From: an uncultured Eubacteriales bacterium
GTDB taxonomy: Bacteria > Bacillota > Clostridia > Lachnospirales > Lachnospiraceae
Direction: 5' to 3'
Assembly (NCBI GenBank): GCA_900549105.1
Contig: URND01000004.1
Location: forward strand, 7,645 to 71,644
Length of the DNA: 64,000 bases
How positions within the stretch are numbered: position 1 is the stretch's first letter; each line of letters begins with the position of its first letter. The notes below the pieces were generated by a model that was not told where the DNA came from, ran no database searches, and saw only the letters and a list, made by a program, of their open reading frames with translations. The position numbers and the translations under genes were made by a program. Of this stretch, positions 63,324-64,000 are shown one piece after another.

Positions 63324-64000
63324 TTATTTATTTCTGAGCGCATCTTTGGATATATCTCTATGCTCCACTTTTGAGCTGTAACCCTTCGCTTTCATTCGCT
63401 GGAAAATTCCGTTGGCCATGGTGACTGAACGGTGCTTCCCGCCGGTACAGCCGACGGCAACTACCAGTTGGTTTTTTCCTTCTTTAATGTACTGAGGCAC
63501 AAGAAATTCCAGCAAATCTTCGATTTTATCCAGAAACATTCCCGATTCTCTGCAATTTAACACGTAGTCCCGGACTTCCGGCTCATTGCCTGTTTTCTTC
63601 CGAAGGCTTTCCACATAATAAGGATTTGGCAGGAAACGCACATCAAACACCAAATCCGCATCCGTCGGAATACCGTATTTAAACCCAAAGGACAACACCG
63701 TCAGATAGAAATTCTGATAAGGCTCATTTTTCACAAAAATTTTATCCACTTCGCCCTTTAAATCCCGAATCAGCATTTGACTGGTATCAATGATATAATT
63801 GGCCCGCTTCTTTAAAAACTGCATCTTTTTCCGCTCGTTTTTAATGCCCTCTTCAATCCGGCCGCCCACAGCCAGAGGATGCTGGCGGCGTGTTTCTTTA
63901 TAGCGCTTTATGAGGACCGCGTCCTCACAATCCAAAAATAAAATTTCGTAATTAATCTCCAGGTCTTCAATATTTTCAAGCACTTTATTGACCGTAGCCA
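63324..64000 (-). CDS. rapZ: RapZ/YvcJ nucleotide-binding protein (5' end outside window)
   Basis: The open frame continues to the window edge, so about 60-70 N-terminal residues with the Walker A P-loop are missing here. Visible are ATVNKVLENIEDLEINYEIL then FLDCEDAVLIKRYKETRRQH (Walker B region), VLSFGFKYGIPTDADLVFDV and the C-terminal CTGGKHRSVTMANG. RapZ homologues bind nucleotides and small RNAs or sugar metabolites such as glucosamine-6-phosphate and control cell-envelope metabolism; in Firmicutes YvcJ has GTPase activity. whiA follows by 34 bases. Confidence 0.93.
   Translation of the reverse strand, partial: ATVNKVLENIEDLEINYEILFLDCEDAVLIKRYKETRRQHPLAVGGRIEEGIKNERKKMQFLKKRANYIIDTSQMLIRDLKGEVDKIFVKNEPYQNFYLTVLSFGFKYGIPTDADLVFDVRFLPNPYYVESLRKKTGNEPEVRDYVLNCRESGMFLDKIEDLLEFLVPQYIKEGKNQLVVAVGCTGGKHRSVTMANGIFQRMKAKGYSSKVEHRDISKDALRNK

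Noticed and set aside
1..64000. tRNA, rRNA and known riboswitches
   Set aside because: No T-arm-like GGTTCGAATCC with a matching acceptor stem, no rRNA-like sequence and no T-box or riboswitch core was found in the intergenic regions.

Overview
The window looks like a chromosome segment from a low-to-mid GC anaerobic Firmicute, most likely a gut Lachnospiraceae or related Clostridia. The signs are the gene order around lysS/greA/dusB/coaX/birA, a rapZ-whiA-crh block, a fused 2-hydroxyacyl-CoA dehydratase activase, a Ktr-type potassium system, purine-rich Shine-Dalgarno sites and sigma-A promoters. Almost every gene lies on the minus strand; only the chloramphenicol-acetyltransferase-like gene at 41900 is on the plus strand.

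Positions 1 to about 26600 are accessory and visibly AT-richer. The left part (1-5300) holds an AraC-GNAT gene running off the window, a TetR-flavoprotein operon with two operators, and a graveyard of conjugative-element pieces: a cut Cys-rich KTR gene, a YdbC/PC4 fragment joined in frame to tnpV, and an IS1595-like element with terminal inverted repeats, a decayed transposase and an intact passenger gene. After a WYL regulator come a conserved 33-residue protein, an ArsC/Spx-like protein, a YgjP-like metallopeptidase and a two-gene AAA-ATPase plus TOPRIM-like pair that resembles AbiL/PARIS-type phage defence.

From 24960 down to 9620 there is one long co-directional operon: an XRE regulator, then SspD-, SspB-, SspC- and SspA-like proteins (single-strand DNA phosphorothioation), then a PLD-nuclease/SF2 helicase, an overlooked 54-residue gene, a DndD-like SMC ATPase, an unknown 183-residue protein and a 907-residue protein with two RNA-polymerase alpha-CTD-like domains and a sigma-4-like helix-turn-helix. 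I read this as a phosphorothioate modification-restriction system of the SspABCD-SspFGH kind or a relative; the downstream genes are the least understood part. A dead parA-parB locus (25338-26195) separates it from lysS.

From 26621 to 41721 the genes are housekeeping: lysS, greA, dusB, coaX, a small conserved protein, birA, argF, an SPFH protein with NfeD, an RNA methyltransferase, KtrA/KtrB-type potassium uptake, pfkA and dnaE.

From 42632 to 53923 lies an unusual uptake and enzyme cluster. A permease is followed by an ABC ATPase fused to a complete Crp/Fnr-type regulator. A second operon holds a large surface protein with three NEAT-like modules, a substrate-binding lipoprotein and a double-domain acyl-CoA dehydratase activase. 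Related palindromes sit in front of both operons, which suggests that the ATPase-regulator fusion controls them. The right end (54112-64000) carries a C39-like peptidase with NhaC, a PpiC foldase, pyruvate carboxylase, a Crh protein with Glu at position 15, WhiA and part of RapZ, each separated by clear intrinsic terminators. No tRNA, rRNA or CRISPR array was seen.
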